Assembly: GCA_012845835.1 (NCBI GenBank)
Contig: JABAKD010000025.1
Location: 3,011,153 to 3,075,152, forward strand
Length of the DNA: 64,000 nt
Source of the DNA: Undaria pinnatifida
Lineage: Eukaryota > Sar > Phaeophyceae > Laminariales > Alariaceae
Direction: 5' to 3'
This document shows, piece after piece, positions 21,886 to 34,571 of the stretch; position 1 is the stretch's first letter; each line of letters opens with the position of its first letter. Below the pieces are notes generated by a model, which saw only the letters and a program-made list of their open reading frames with translations, did not search any database and had not been told where the DNA came from. Position numbers and translations under genes: made by a program.

Positions 21886-24019
21886 ACCTTCTAACAACCC
21901 ACCCACCTTTCAGTTCGATAGCTGCAGTTACTTCAGTAGCAGTGTGGGGTGTGCAATGGTGCGAGCACAAAATGGTTTGCATGACTTTGCCCCCTGAGGG
22001 TGTGCAAGCACGCGATTTTGTGTTGCTCTGCCTAGCCCTGGTTGGCCAAACCCTGCACTTTTAGTGTGTGGATTTTGAGCTGCATGTCTGCGGGGGAGGG
22101 GTGGCAGCGCTCGTAGATGGGCTCTCCTGTTAGTGTGTTAGTACTGCTGCTGTTGTTCTGCTCCGGGCAACTGAATAAAAACTGGCTTGAGACTCCTTGT
22201 TTCTTCTGTTATATTTTATGTCATGGCGGGGTGTTTGAAGATGAAACTCATCACGCCAGACAGCGCCAACGCTGGCGCCGTGTTCGCCATCGTGGTGATT
22301 ATCTGTCACGTCTGTTATCGTCATGGCACCATAGATCTCTGTCAACGCATTTTTTTTTGTGTCCTTTTGCTTGTTTTTCGACCGTACATCTGAGACTTTT
22401 TACGCTGTTGCCCTCTGGAACAATTTGGGTACAGTACGACTTTCGAGATTCAGCCACGTGCCTGCTGTCATTGTTGTCGTAAGGCGTGGTATTGCACGAG
22501 TATCTTCTTTCTTCATGTTGAATAAACATCGTTCTTTTTAGGCGGTACGATCTCGGTTTGTCCGATACCGCTCGTATCATATGTATAAACTACACAAGCC
22601 TCTACAGCCCAAACACCTCGATTCCCTCCAGTATTGCCGGGGGGAATTTCTTGCCCTCTTCATTTACAACTGATAATAGCCGATTCAACGACTCGTCGTT
22701 GCAAATATTAGGATGAGCGAGAGGATCGTCAGAGCAACACACGAGTGCGAATGGACTATTTTTATACCCTGCGATACAGCGCACATGAACAACGGTACTG
22801 GTGTGCGCAGTCATACTTCTTCGTTGTAAAGCTCAGTAAGGGGAGAATTTCCCAGTGAAATATTGGAAATGGGCTTCTTACCAGCCGTGGATAGTTTTTG
22901 CAGTTTCAGTTGCACCTTTACTGCCGGCTTGTGGCGTACACCGACGACGTATGGGTTAGTAAGCCACTTGGAATCAGACTGGTGGACACTTTGTGTTTTT
23001 CCCTGGGGTACACTGGGGTCTCTGGAACCAAGCATATTTTCTGGTCCGTCTGTCCCATGGTCGGCGTCACTGTCGCAAATGGGGTTTCTCGAGTCGAGAA
23101 AATATTCTTGTAAGTCTGTCCGATGGTTTTATGTCACTCTGTCGCATATAGTTGCGCCACCACGCGTGACTGAAACTTTCAGTCTTGATGCGCCTTGCGA
23201 ACCCGAGCGAACTACCTCCAAGGCAAGACCCTGCCGAAATTGCGGGTTTCTGTCAAAGAAACGAAAACTCAATGTTGTCGTTCGTTTCACCGATGATGTC
23301 CGTCGTACAAGTAAGCGTCGCTACCAGGCGTGATTACTCCTTTTCTGATGTGTAATGCGCACTGCGAACCCGGAGGAATGGCCGTCGAGGCAAGGCCTTA
23401 CCGAACTTGCACCTAGCTCCGGATCGGGAATTGGTTGTGCTGGGCCATAAGGGTTGGTGTTTCAGAACGAACAATCCAGGAATAAAGAGATGCATGGGGG
23501 AGCATACTTGTACACATTCTCGTTTAATACAAGGAGCCCACACCAAAAACAGTTGCCAAAAAATCAGCACCACCGAAGACTGTGGCTTACTGTATTGTCC
23601 AGTCGCTTAGCGCCCAAAGATAAGGACAGGGTTGCAAAAGGCACCGGGACAAGGGAATACGTGGGGACAAAAGTAAACAGTCTACAATCCGACGGTCGCC
23701 TCAATTTGGACGAGCCTCAGTGGTGGCGACGTCGGATTGTAGGTAGCTCGTTGAATAGGCGGCTCGGGGACTCGGCAGGATCGATCGGAGTTCAGGGTGG
23801 AAAGTACTTGAAAAAATTAAGTTTGGCAAAAAAGAACACAGTGCAATTGTGGGCTGCTTCAGTAAGCGTCATACGTGGGAGGTCTCCTTCCTCCGTGTCA
23901 CAGGTGCTAATTATAACACAATTCGACAGATGTCTACAATACAGATCGCTTCCAGATCATCTTTCAGGCCAATTCACGGGGACCGCCATCCCGCTTGCCC
24001 GCGCCCCTTTATCGAATGT
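21886..24019. other. intergenic between eS19 and METTL22 3' end
   Basis: This contains the 3' flanks of two convergent genes. A diverged direct repeat of about 60 bp occurs at 23,188 and 23,356 (ATGCGCCTTGCGAACCCG against ATGCGCACTGCGAACCCG, then a CGAGGCAAG-type block). A long plus-strand frame at 23,454-24,209 runs antisense into METTL22 exon 4 and is treated as a shadow. Confidence 0.4.
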
Positions 24020-27000
24020 TTACGACACAGGACCACGTTTGATCTCCCATATCTCCATGGCGTCGCTACGGTTATACCGAAAACACTGTTGGAACGCCAA
24101 CGGTAACCTTGTCCCCACGAACGCCTTTCTTTTCTGCTCACAAGAACCTGCAACTCGTCCATCTACCCCGTCCGTGACATCCACGACGCTTCCCAAGAGC
24201 GCTTTGTAGCCCGTTGCCGACACCGACAGCTCCGCCAACGAAAAATTGAACCGCTTCTCGAGGGCGAGGTACAGCACTGCCCCGCCGTCCCCTCCCGCAC
24301 CAAAGCTCGAAACATTCTGACCACCCCCTGTAGGTGGCTCTTCCCTTTCTAGACCTTTCGAGTCGATTTGGACATCAACGCTGGTGTTGCTAGTGGTGAG
24401 CGATGCGGCGGAGGTGGCGCATCCTTGCCGTTGTGCCGACGACAACGGCTCGTAATCTTCGGGCATATCTACGGAGTCGGTCGATCGCGACGAACCAGGC
24501 AAGCGCTCGAGGCCTGTTTCTTTCATCTTCGGACCTCGCGGATCCCCGTTCGCCTCACGCGACGCGCCGTCTTGGCAAGATCGGACGTTATCATTTCCAT
24601 GGGAAGGTGGAGGTGCATTTTGACGGCGTCCTCCCGAGGGCGATATGGGCGGCGGTGGCGGCATAAGCAACTTCAACACGTCAAAAAACGCCTCCGTCAG
24701 GCCCTCGTCATAGATCACGTCCGCGGCCAGAATGACGAGCGGTTTCGGTTCGCCCGTCTCGGAGGGTAGGGGGGATGAAAGCCTCTCCAGCTCGCCTTTG
24801 CGCCAGTCGAACGAAACCTCATCACCATCAGCACCAGCAGCAGATTCGCCGCCATCCTTGTCACCGTTGTCGTTTACGGGTGTCACTCTTTGCGTGCATT
24901 CTTCGTCGTTGAGAGCGCGGAGATCGTCCTGTTTCCGGACAAGCGAGCAGTGGGGGGCGGGGGTTGCGCATGTGTACGTTGATATTGTTGAGCCGATATC
25001 CCGACATGTACTCAAGTTTCATTTTTTCCAGAGCGGTTTGTGCCGCTCCTTGCCTTTCGGAGCTTGCAGTGGCTGCCTACAATCTCAGTTTTCTTAAAGA
25101 GCGCGTAATAATCTGGAATGGGTCGCCTCTTGCACAGCGAAGACGATGCGGGCGGGAAAGCGGCAAATAAAGACCAAGGCTCGGCCAGGACATGGGACAC
25201 GCCCTTAGAACCTCCATGAACCAGCAAGCAAATAAATCACAACTACCCAACATAAACGAGCTCCCTAGGTGTCAACATAGGGTCACCACAGTTGTGGGGG
25301 AATATCCAAGCGATACCCAAGCGTGTGCAATGAAAATCCGTCTGTCTGCGTGTCTGACCGGTTACTTAACGAGGCATCATGGACACTGCCAAGCGTTTCA
25401 CGAAATGAATAAGGATCGGTCCTAACGATACGTACAGCACTTCAGTTTTTGATGAAATTTCGGCATTTTACCGAAATCTGCGAAGGTTGAATCTTCACGA
25501 GTACGAGCCTCAGTTGGCTCGCAAAACAATCGTCCACCCAGCACAGAACCGTTACTACGGCAGCCACGCTCGCGGAAGACACCCACGTGGTTGTTCCACT
25601 GGAGTCGGCCTTACTCGTAGGCAGGTGTCGGTGCCTTGGGGAGTGAAATCCATCACCAACTCGTCGCGCTACAACGCCCAACGTAGCAAAAGTCTCAGCT
25701 ATTGCCGCCAGCGAGCTGTTCGGTCGGCCACCTCGGTGCGGTCACTTTGTCAACTCGACGACGAGAGCTCAGAAGCTCACTGCGCCTTCTGCGATCATTC
25801 ATAACATGCCAATGACCTTGGGAACGACCCTGCTCAGTTTCGTAAGCTCACGAGTGGTGGCACAACTCGAGCGGTGCCGCTGCCCGATCCTCTAAACCCT
25901 TCTACCTAAATTTTAGTTTCTTCCCTAAAGAAACTGAAAAACTTAAAGGCCAGTTTATCCGGGGGTGTTTTTTTTTTTTTTTTCCCGAAATACCGAAATA
26001 ATAGCTTCGTTAGGAACGACCCCAACCCCTGAGTAAGTTACAAACACTTACAGCACGTTCTTCCCACTCGACCATCATGCCCATGTATCACGCCATACAC
26101 AAAACGCCCGCTATCTACGTGCATTAGCCATCCAAATTATAGTTTTCCGGCCACTCGCCCGTAGCAGGTGGCCTACTGGCTACTTGTCACCATCTGCCCC
26201 CATCAAACCCGAGCGCGCGATCGAGCCCTCTTCGGAACCTCAAGACGACAGCCACCAGAGGCATGCGGTTCATGCGCCCCTTTGACGGTGACACAAAAAA
26301 CGCTGGAGTTTGATGGAGACCTCACCTTCTTCCGCTCCCCGACGTGAGGACCGATCGCGTTGTCCGTGGGACCCTCTTCTTGCGAGAATGTGAACCAATC
26401 AAGCTTGCGCACGGCTACCACCTGCTCCGGCCTGTCCCCTCCGTGCCTATCGCGGCCTCTCATGTTGCTTTTTTCAGCGTCACCAGCACCACCAGCGGAA
26501 TAGCTGTTGTCGCTGTCGCTGTTACTGCCGTCGTCTAGCAAGACTTCTGCCGCTTCTGCTGCGGCAGCGGCGGTGCTGTTGTCCGAGGTTGGGGAAAAGG
26601 GGTCTTGGGCGAAGAGGTGAAGGTTTGCCTCGACGTTACGGGCAAGTAATTTAAGCACCTGGGCGCGGAGTGCACGTGCGCAACAGAAATCAGTTGGATA
26701 AATTCCTCGGTTTTACTGGGGTCCTCTGTTGCGGAAACTCCAAATACGTCCGCCCGTCCGACGATTTGCTGGAATAAACACTGAAAATACTTAAAGCCAA
26801 TGATGAAGTAAATACGCACGTTTTGCAGATGTTTCGTCTCGCAATCCTGCAATGAGCGGGAGAGCCTTAGACTGCACAACACCTCACCCCGTTTACAACA
26901 TATTATGTCGCGGCACAATGCTCCTACTGCACTGTCGGCAAGAAGAGCATCGCACGCGAGTATTATATAGCGCATCCAGTACGCCCCCCCCTACCGGTCG

Positions 27001-27916
27001 ATACGCGGCAGCAACGACCAAACCTTACATCAGCCTCAGCGCGAAGCCGTTGTCGCACTTGAGAGCGCCTCGTCGAAATCGAACATGCGGGTTGAACAGA
27101 ACGTAGAGGGTTGTTTGTGGTATGCGGTTGCTCGATACTGGTCTGCGGATACTTGGCGTTTCGTATATAACCGGTGGACCCGGTGGCGTATCAGGTTATC
27201 CTCGAGCCTGGTATATAGGTCAGTTTCGTGAGTTCGAATCCCCCCGAGTGCATACTCGTATAAATTCGTGGGGACTTTTTCTTGTGCGCAAATTTACTTG
27301 CGGAAAGCGCGAGAGCGTGAGTTAGCAACACTCGATGAAAAATCGACGAGCAGTGGGGTAGAAGGCAAGAACCGGGGGGAAGAAGGGACGACACCTGTGA
27401 CCACGGCTTGTCCAGAACTGGAAAGTAGATGTGTGTGAAAAAAAAAAATGGGGTTTCGTATTATTTGTCGAGGCGTTGTTTGGTATACACCTCGGCAGTG
27501 TGTGAAGCTTCTTTCCGAGAGGCAGTCGTGATGATAAGATACGGCCCGGGCTTTGATGACCAATACTGCCCGTATATATGAGAGGGTGGAGCGTGACGAC
27601 AGGTACGGCTCACCCCTGTGTGGTTTATATGCGGAGTCTTTGACGACAGGTGCTGAGCTTCTCGTCTGTGGTTCATGTGCGGAGCCTTTGACGACAAGGT
27701 AATGCGCTTCTTTTGTGTGTGTTTGAGAGTCTGCGACTGGTGCGGCTCTGTAAACAAACGAGGGTCACCATCAATAGAGAGGTACCTTAATGTGGTACTG
27801 GGCTTACCGCCTTCATGCTGAGGTACCTCATTGTGGTAGTCCGTAAGGTAACACTTTCGGGCGACACGGGCCGCGATTAAGCCAGCGACACCAGGACCGG
27901 CGCCAAGCTCCAACAC
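24020..27916 (-). CDS. METTL22: METTL22-like methyltransferase, exons 2-4
   Basis: Exon 2 (27,916-27,827) encodes the SAM-binding motif VLELGAGPGVAGLIAARVAR then YLTDYHNE. Exon 3 (26,658-26,326) gives VLKLLARNVEANLHLF, an acidic insert and VAVRKLDWFTF. Exon 4 (24,928-24,020) gives SFDWRKGELERL, LVILAADVIYDEGLTEAFF, LALEKRFNFSLAELSV and the ending FRYNRSDAMEIWEIKR. This is the order and spacing of METTL22, a class I seven-beta-strand lysine methyltransferase; the human protein methylates the DNA-binding protein KIN17. All junctions are phase 0 with GT-AG ends. Ser/Gly/Pro-rich inserts enlarge the domain, for a total of about 601 residues against roughly 400 in human. A decayed repeat of the exon 2 donor region lies about 40 bp downstream of that donor; the donor used here keeps frame. 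Confidence 0.9.
27235..27425 (+). repeat. SINE-like repeat, copy B (METTL22 intron 2)
   Basis: This is the partner of 8,325-8,560. It opens with an A-box-like TGGCGTATCAGG at 27,182 and a B-box-like GAGTTCGAATCC at 27,231, spaced as in tRNAs. The T-stem (GTGAG against CCCCC) is mispaired, so it is not a functional tRNA. Confidence 0.5.
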
Positions 27917-28346
27917 CTGTGTCGTTCAAAATCGACCAACAGCGAAGGAGAAAAAGCGAACTTCCGTCGTGAACGTCATCAAAGCTACAGACCAGGGGTA
28001 TACAGGGGTGCAGGCAGGCAGTCTAGTTTTTGTGGCACCGCGGCATTGTCGACGAAGTCACCGATACTTCGTACGACATGATCGACGGGTGCTACTCTCC
28101 TGAGCACGCAACACACGGTCTACGGGGGGATAATGATGTATCTGGCAACGTACACCAGATACAGGGCGAATGCTCTGCTCAGCCCTTATAGCCCACATAC
28201 TAAAGGCCGAGATGGTGGTGACCCTGCTGTACGGGACCCGCATACGGGAAGGATAACACCGAAAAAAAACGAGGCTCTTCGCGTGGGCAGCTCTTTACTC
28301 CACACAAAAAACTGACCTTGCGAAAAAAGATGAACAATGCCATGGC

Positions 28347-28393
28347 CTGGGTATGCAATACCTACCATCGCCTGGGTATGTAATACCTACCAT
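28347..28393 (+). repeat. short direct repeat GCCTGGGTATG(C/T)AATACCTACCAT
   Basis: Two adjacent near-identical 22-23 bp units. The surrounding 27.9-29.2 kb shows no gene. Confidence 0.7.
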
Positions 28394-29274
28394 AAAAATA
28401 TCGTCAAGCACAAATGGCATCCAACGACATCGGGTAGTTTGTTAGATTGAGGAGCCCCGTTAGGCAGAAACGTTTATCCGAAAAGAGCAACCGCTATCGT
28501 ATTGTAGCACGTGTCACGGGTGTGTTATCGGTAAGTCAACCCTTCGCCAAGAGCATTTAAATTTACTCCAAACGACATGCCCTCAACAGCTCAAGCGAAA
28601 CAATGGCTTCCAGCAACGACAGCGTACCCATCACCCCTACATGCACACATGGACACCGGTACTTGTTGCCTCGACTTGAGTAAGAATGTGGTGATGGATA
28701 GTTCAGCGATACCGGAATGCCAGCCCGATTAGCAGGTGGAACACATGCTGCTCTTGCTGCCTCGATACTACAGCAGGGGAAATTACCGGTACGCATGTAT
28801 GTACGCTGACCCTGGGTGTTCTATGGATGGTGGCTTTCTTTGTAATAACGGTGCAGTCCAATGAGGCAGACAATACCCTCCCCCTCCACGCGCCCACACA
28901 CTACAGCATTATCTACCAGGCATAAATATATATAAAATCATTCCTTGAATATCGAGTCATTCCTTGGTGTCATGGACTTTGGTCAGGAGTTTTTTGTCTC
29001 GGCCTAAGTATGCGATTCGCGGAACTGGAATTCTCGGTCGAATATGGCTTGGTTCGAGCGCCGCCTTCGGGGGGCGGCTCCAACGCCCCTCGCCCTGCCG
29101 TGTCCGTTCCGCACATCGACGTGAACGCGGACGGGTGCCGAGCGAGACGAGCGAGTGTCGAGGAGGAATTTTGGAAAAATGTTGAATCTTGATGGCTGCA
29201 ACGCCTGAATGATTTACAAAATTGGCATCATTTCCAAACGGTACGTGATAATGTTTGGAATTTTGCGTACCGGG

Positions 29275-29957
29275 TGAGAACAGCAGTATGAACGACGAGC
29301 ATGAACGCCAACTGACGGCATTGGCAAACACACAACATCAGGTGCAGCAGCAGTAGCCGAAGGGCGAAACTTCTAGCACATACTGCAGCAACTAGTAGCA
29401 ACCAGAACCACAGCAGATAGCTCAAAGTGCAGTACGAGTGCCGTTGGCAAGTTTAGTCGGACACGCATCACTCTGTCCAATAGTCTATATATAACATTTG
29501 TTACAGCATCTCAAGCAGGTAGAAGAACCGTCTCTTCGGCCTTTGGCCTTGGCTTTAGCACGGCCGCTGACACTCCAGGCAGCCTCTGCTGTAGGCATGA
29601 ACGAGTGCGGTTGATTCGCAGCGAACTATCCCGCTGTGCTCGCTTCTATGTGGCCATTGTCCATGCCATTTCATGTCACCTCCCTTCTGTTTTGAGCTCG
29701 TCGTCGTGCCGTCGAGGTACGAGGAAACCCGTACGTACTGGGTGAGAACAGCAGTATGTACGACGAGCATGAACGCCAACTGACAACATTGGCAAACACA
29801 CAACATCAGGTGCAGCAGCAGTAGCCGAAGGGCGAAACTTCTAGCACATACAGCAGCAACTAGTAGCAACCAAAACCACAGCAGATAGCTCAAAGTGCAG
29901 TACGAGTGCCGTTGGCAAGTTTAGTCGTACACGCATCACTCTGTCCAATATATAACA
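29275..29957 (-). mobile_element. small element with ~215 bp terminal direct repeats (TRIM-like)
   Basis: Direct repeats at 29,275-29,496 and 29,743-29,957 are over 90 percent alike, begin TGAGAACAGCAGTATG and end TATAACA, thus TG...CA. The 246 bp between has no coding potential. The total of 683 bp is the size of terminal-repeat retrotransposons in miniature. I do not see a clear target duplication, primer-binding site or polypurine tract, and orientation is arbitrary. The membrane-protein-like open frames inside the repeats are identical by duplication and not evidence of a gene. Confidence 0.45.
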
Positions 29958-30574
29958 ACCGTTTTATGTTCATATTGATGGAGAAAAAAATACCAGGTAT
30001 TATTACATTTATTTCGTGTAAGAATGATACGTCGTACGAGCGGACGTTCTGATTCTGGTGCCGTGAGACCATCGAGCACACCGCATGTTTTACCCAAACA
30101 AGAGCCAACAAGAGGCAGCGCACAGGGGCCCCCAACACAGAGACACGTGACAACCACGGCCAGCTGTCGATCGCGTAATTCGCCGGTAGTCCGTGCTTCG
30201 GTGGGTGTATCGGAAGTCGTTCGTAGTACTGCTGTAGATCATCGAAAAACCACGTGGCATCGTGCTGGTGGCAAGACTCGCCAGTAGACCCCCCAAAATT
30301 TATATACCTTTTCTTTTTCTTGGCCCCATGCACCCATTTCCTTTCCTTTCTCTTCTTTGTTTCTTTTTTCCAATTGACTTGCGTCTGTTGTGCGCATGCG
30401 TAGTGATAGATACCACGTGTAATATATACGTGGTAGTCTTTCTTGGTTGGCAAGCGGTATAGTCGGTTTTTCCAGGCGCGAGTAATGAGACGTATGCACC
30501 GGTATGGACCTGGCACATCGTAGACTGACTCCCGATTTCACTTTTATATGTTTCTGGTGGAGGCATGAATTGCG

Positions 30575-30964
30575 TCAGCTGTGATTTATGCGTGTACCAC
30601 CTTTGGTTTGTATTTTTCCCCTAGGGTATTCCTCAGCTCCAGAGTGACTGGAGCCTGTCCTGTGACCACGGACTTGATTATGCGAGTTAATGTGAGAACG
30701 ACAACAACAACAACTGAAATATTGCCTGTTTCTTGACCTTTCAGCTGCTTCCTGCAAACTTGGTTTTTCTGCCAACACGATTTTGAACTTTTTCGCGATT
30801 TTTTCTTCCTTTTCGTCTAGTAATTTGCCGCCTAACAGCTGTGCATTAGTTGCGGAACGGTCCAGCTTTAGCTTTTCTTTGATTCGCACCATTTGTTTTG
30901 TACTTGACGAAGCTTCAGCGGCTGAGATCTGGGCTTGGCTCATCAGCTCGACACCGCCCAGCAC
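30575..30964 (-). CDS. coiled-coil-like frame, unrecognised
   Basis: The first 75 residues are rich in Lys, Glu, Ala and Gln (SQAQISAAEASSSTKQMVR, IKEKLKLDRSATNAQ, DEKEEKIAKKFKIVLAEK) and predict a coiled coil. The remainder is Cys- and Ser-rich and unlikely to be coding. It sits in the METTL22 intron on the same strand and may be a fragment of a transposon gene. Confidence 0.3.
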   Translation of the reverse strand: MLGGVELMSQAQISAAEASSSTKQMVRIKEKLKLDRSATNAQLLGGKLLDEKEEKIAKKFKIVLAEKPSLQEAAERSRNRQYFSCCCCRSHINSHNQVRGHRTGSSHSGAEEYPRGKIQTKGGTRINHS

Positions 30965-31254
30965 CCCATCGCAGCGCTATAGCTTACAACAACGAAGCGC
31001 CGTGCAGTGCCCTGCGATGCCCTGCGGCTCAGCTCAGCAGCGCACCGCTAGCTCAGCAGAGCGACGCGCTATGCTTTGCCGTGCTCTGCCGTCGCGGTCG
31101 TTCGTTATTCATGATATCTAAAACTCCGCGTACGCTGATATAGGTATTTGGCGCTTTTTGGTTCTACACTTATCGCGTCAACCATCGTCATATCATACAA
31201 TATGGGGGAGGGAATGTAATCTCTATGCAAAGATCCTGTTTTTTTTCAATCATT

Positions 31255-31400
31255 TGTCAGCCGGCCGCCCCGGTGGTCTATTAATAATAGTGGTTTTACC
31301 CTCGAATACTACTAACGTTTGGTTGTCCTTGAGTTCGACACCCACCACGATGAGATTTGACTTTATTTGCAAAAATGCAAAAAAAAAAAGGGATGAACAA
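31255..31400 (+). repeat. tRNA-like head followed by A run, SINE candidate
   Basis: GTGGTCTATTAATAATAG (A-box-like) is followed by TTGAGTTCGACACCCACC (B-box-like), then AT-rich DNA ending in an 11-A run at 31,380. There is no cloverleaf, and it is a single copy in the window. Confidence 0.3.
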
Positions 31401-32474
31401 CTGCTGAGAGCGCCTAGCAGCGTGGGTTGGTTCGACGCGAGTCGACGAGGGAAGAAAATGCTGGATTCTCCTCGCGGTAAAAATGAAAGCACGTGCCGAA
31501 GTGGGGACGGAGGAGGAGGGCCCGCTATTGACCCCGGATCTGAGTTACTACTGGGAGGGAGCGCGAGAGTGGTGCGGGGATAATAAATGGGATGAAGAAA
31601 AAAAATGTTGCAAAGGTATATTATTACTACCACCAGTAAATAATATATATGTCAGTCTCTAGGAAATACGCACGGCACTATCAGCAGTCGTCATGGTAGA
31701 GACACTCCGGATATTATGCATTGAGGGGACGCGTCCGATTTCGACAACGTGAAAGCCCCCACGAAGAAAAGACAGCAGACACACATATCCCGCCTTCCCG
31801 AGAAAAAACAGAGAAGAAGCGCTACGCCAACCTCCCGTACGAGCACAGCCACCCCCGCACCAATCTTAGACAACGCCGCCTCAACGAGAGATCGCCCTCC
31901 TCTTCTACGTTTTCCTCCTCGCCCGCGACCACGCAGACCAATCAATGCGACATCCTTCACGTAACAAACAAAGCAATCTTCTTCTAAAACCTCGCCGGCT
32001 GACATGTCCTCATGTCGACGTTTGATGCAAACCGACTTTGCATCCTGTCGACTTCGAACCTCCATTGATTGCCACGGGGACAGCAGTGCAGTCTCTTCAT
32101 TAATGCCAAGGCCTCTTTTGTTTCGCCTAGATGCGACGCAGGTTCTCAATAATACTCTTTTCGGTATTTTTGTTTGATAGACGCCAACTTTTACTTGACG
32201 GCGCATTTAACAGTTTGTTTCGCCTATCCTTGCCTTCTTTATTGTATAATATTACGTTTTTTCTTTTGTCAAAGCATGACTTTCAGAATCCCATGTTCGT
32301 ATTAAACTCTTGGCATTACTTTAAAGTTCAATGCATGCCAAATCGGACAGCTACACCTTATTAATAAGTTGTCGAAGTGCTGCCTTGCCCTACCCGAAGC
32401 ATCGCCGGCGCACATGCGGAGCCCTTGTAGCATAGAAAATCGTCCTGGATTCTGGCACTACCCAGGGAAGTCAT

Positions 32475-33015
32475 CAACCTACCAGCGCGATCGAAGTATC
32501 ACTCGCAGCTTGCGAAGCTGAGTTTTGATAAAAAAAATCTTTTTGGTCGATCTCATTGCTGAAGTGTATTTTTTCATTTTTAAAACGAACTTCTTCTGTG
32601 AAATTTGTGCAACTACTGTATATTAGCGAAACATAGATGTACCGATGTACCACGCAGCTTGCAAAGTTGAGTTTCAATCATTCAATCGGTCGTACTCACA
32701 GCTGACGTTTTTCAAGTTTTATCAAATATATCTGTGACAAAGACCGGAGTCACGGTAGACCCGCGCGACAGACGTTTGTGTATCACGCATCACGAAGCTT
32801 GCAAAGCTGAGGATATTAAACCCACTTCGGTCGAACTTACAGCTAGCTGACCGACTGTCCGACGTTTAGCTGCTACCCGGTATTTATGTGCAGTCACAAC
32901 CGTCGCCTCGCTTTCTACTTCGCAATGTGCATACTATCATATTGCACAAAGAAAAATACACTCCAGCTGTGAAAGGTTTTGTCGAAACTCATCTTTGCAA
33001 GCTGTGTGTGATACT
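32475..33015. repeat. cluster of four dispersed-repeat cores
   Basis: Copies of the AGCTTGCAAAG...CTCACAGCTGACG core lie at about 32,483, 32,655, 32,788 (minus-type orientation) and 32,954 (opposite). The 32,560-32,720 part is the reverse complement of 36,290-36,400. Flanks differ widely while the core is kept. Confidence 0.65.
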
Positions 33016-33440
33016 CCGATCGCGCGTATTACGGGTTGTGTGTCCTCATTAAGGATATAGGTCGGCGATTTCCCTTGCAACTACAGTGTAGCTATCAGGG
33101 TCAACAGGGTGATGTTAGTCAGTCTGTGCGCGGAAACTATAAAACCCGCTTTTGAGGGGGACAAAATCTGACAGCTGTGGAAGGAAATGCATCAGTTTAT
33201 CAAGTGAATCCTGTAAGTCGAGTAACCGGTGAGGGGAGGGCGGAGTTTTTAAGGACGTGGGGGCCCGGGTTTGATCAAGAGGGAGCGGGGGGGGACGGCG
33301 GGGGGGGGGGGACGGGCAGGGCGGCTCAATCTGTGCGTGGAAACTATAAATCCTTTAAGGGGATACATCTGACGGTTTTGGAAACAATGCACCAGTTTAT
33401 CATGGGGGGCGGGTGGGACGGGCGGGGCAGCTCAATCTGT
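32954..33440 (+). repeat. repeat with G-rich tail, copy 1
   Basis: The first 230 bp (ACACTCCAGCTGTGA through GACAAAATCTGACAGCTGTG) match 44,653-44,883 almost base for base. The rest consists of units AACTATAAATCCTTT(A/C)A.GGGGATA alternating with G runs, also matched at 44,960-45,200. Confidence 0.8.
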
Positions 33441-33997
33441 GCGTAGAAACTATAAATCCTTTACGGGGATAAATTATATTATAGCACCGGTCCACCGGTA
33501 CGATATACGGTTACTTATTGTTGCTCTTTTGAGGGTGCTACAATAATAATACCACGTACGTGATTAACTCTTTCAATCACTCCTTGTACAACGAACATAT
33601 TGTGCCGGGTATAGAACGTAATTCTACAACTGCTGCTCGCTGTCTAGCGATATGCATATGTACCTTTTTGCTTTTTTTGCCTAGTCCGTCCCTTTTTCTC
33701 CGCCGGCGCAGAGTTTTTGGTGTGCTTTCTTCTGCAATGCGATCAGACTACCCGTCGGTATATTATCTGCCGTGTGCCGGGCTCATGGGACGTCCGTGGC
33801 GCGAGCTATGGCCGCGGAAAGCCGCCGAAACTGGCTCTATTTTGCGGGGTATGAGACACTTCTGTCCCCGAGCAACCACACACTACACACACGGTGGAAC
33901 TTTAGTCCTCGCACGTACATCGGGGTGGCATCAAAATGTATTTGCGAGAGAATTTTCCCGCACTGCTAGACGCGGGCGCGGTGTATATGTACCCGCT

Positions 33998-34571
33998 GCA
34001 ACGACGTGGACTATGTCATTGCTGTGAGTTCTCCCTCACAATTGACACGGTGGTTACCATACAGCAGTAGCGAAACCTGTATAAAGAGATATAAAGTAGC
34101 AACACAACTCAAGCAAAAGTAACGATGTGCACACAACAGACCATATCGGCAACAAACATCGGTATAAACTGTCTACGATCACAGCAGCAGCAAGCAACCG
34201 CAGAGAGCGGCAACAATAATATAGATCATAAAAAATCAAATTTTATTGAGAACGGGATTTTTTTCTGGATGGACCGAGGAGAATAAATACACAAGACCTT
34301 ACTCTCATCAAAAGAACATACACAGCGGTTTCACAATAGAGCACCACCAGCAAGCAGCACGTAGTCCATAGACTCTAAGAGTTTATTGTCATATGAGCAA
34401 CGACGTGAACTATGTCATTACTGTGAGTTCTCCCTCACAATTGACACGGTGGTTACCATACAGCAGTAGCGAAACCTGTCTAAAGAGATATAAAGTAGCA
34501 ACACAACTCAAGCAAAAGTAACGATGTGCACACAACAGACCATATCGGCAACAAACATCGGTATAAACTGT
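33998..34571 (+). repeat. 175 bp direct repeats flanking 224 bp
   Basis: Segments 33,998-34,172 and 34,397-34,571 are about 97 percent identical, sharing CAACGACGTG, TTCTCCCTCACAATTGACAC, and ACAGACCATATCGGCAACAA. The second contains the start codon of the OTU frame. They may be terminal repeats or the remains of a larger element. Confidence 0.85.

Noticed and set aside
23454-24209. 251-codon plus-strand frame
   Set aside because: It overlaps METTL22 exon 4 antisense and its composition looks like a shadow; no family resemblance.
29228-29893. Duplicated membrane-protein-like frames (LLWFWLLLVAAVCARSFALR)
   Set aside because: Both lie in the terminal direct repeats of a small element and are antisense to CAG-rich DNA; hydrophobicity follows from base composition.
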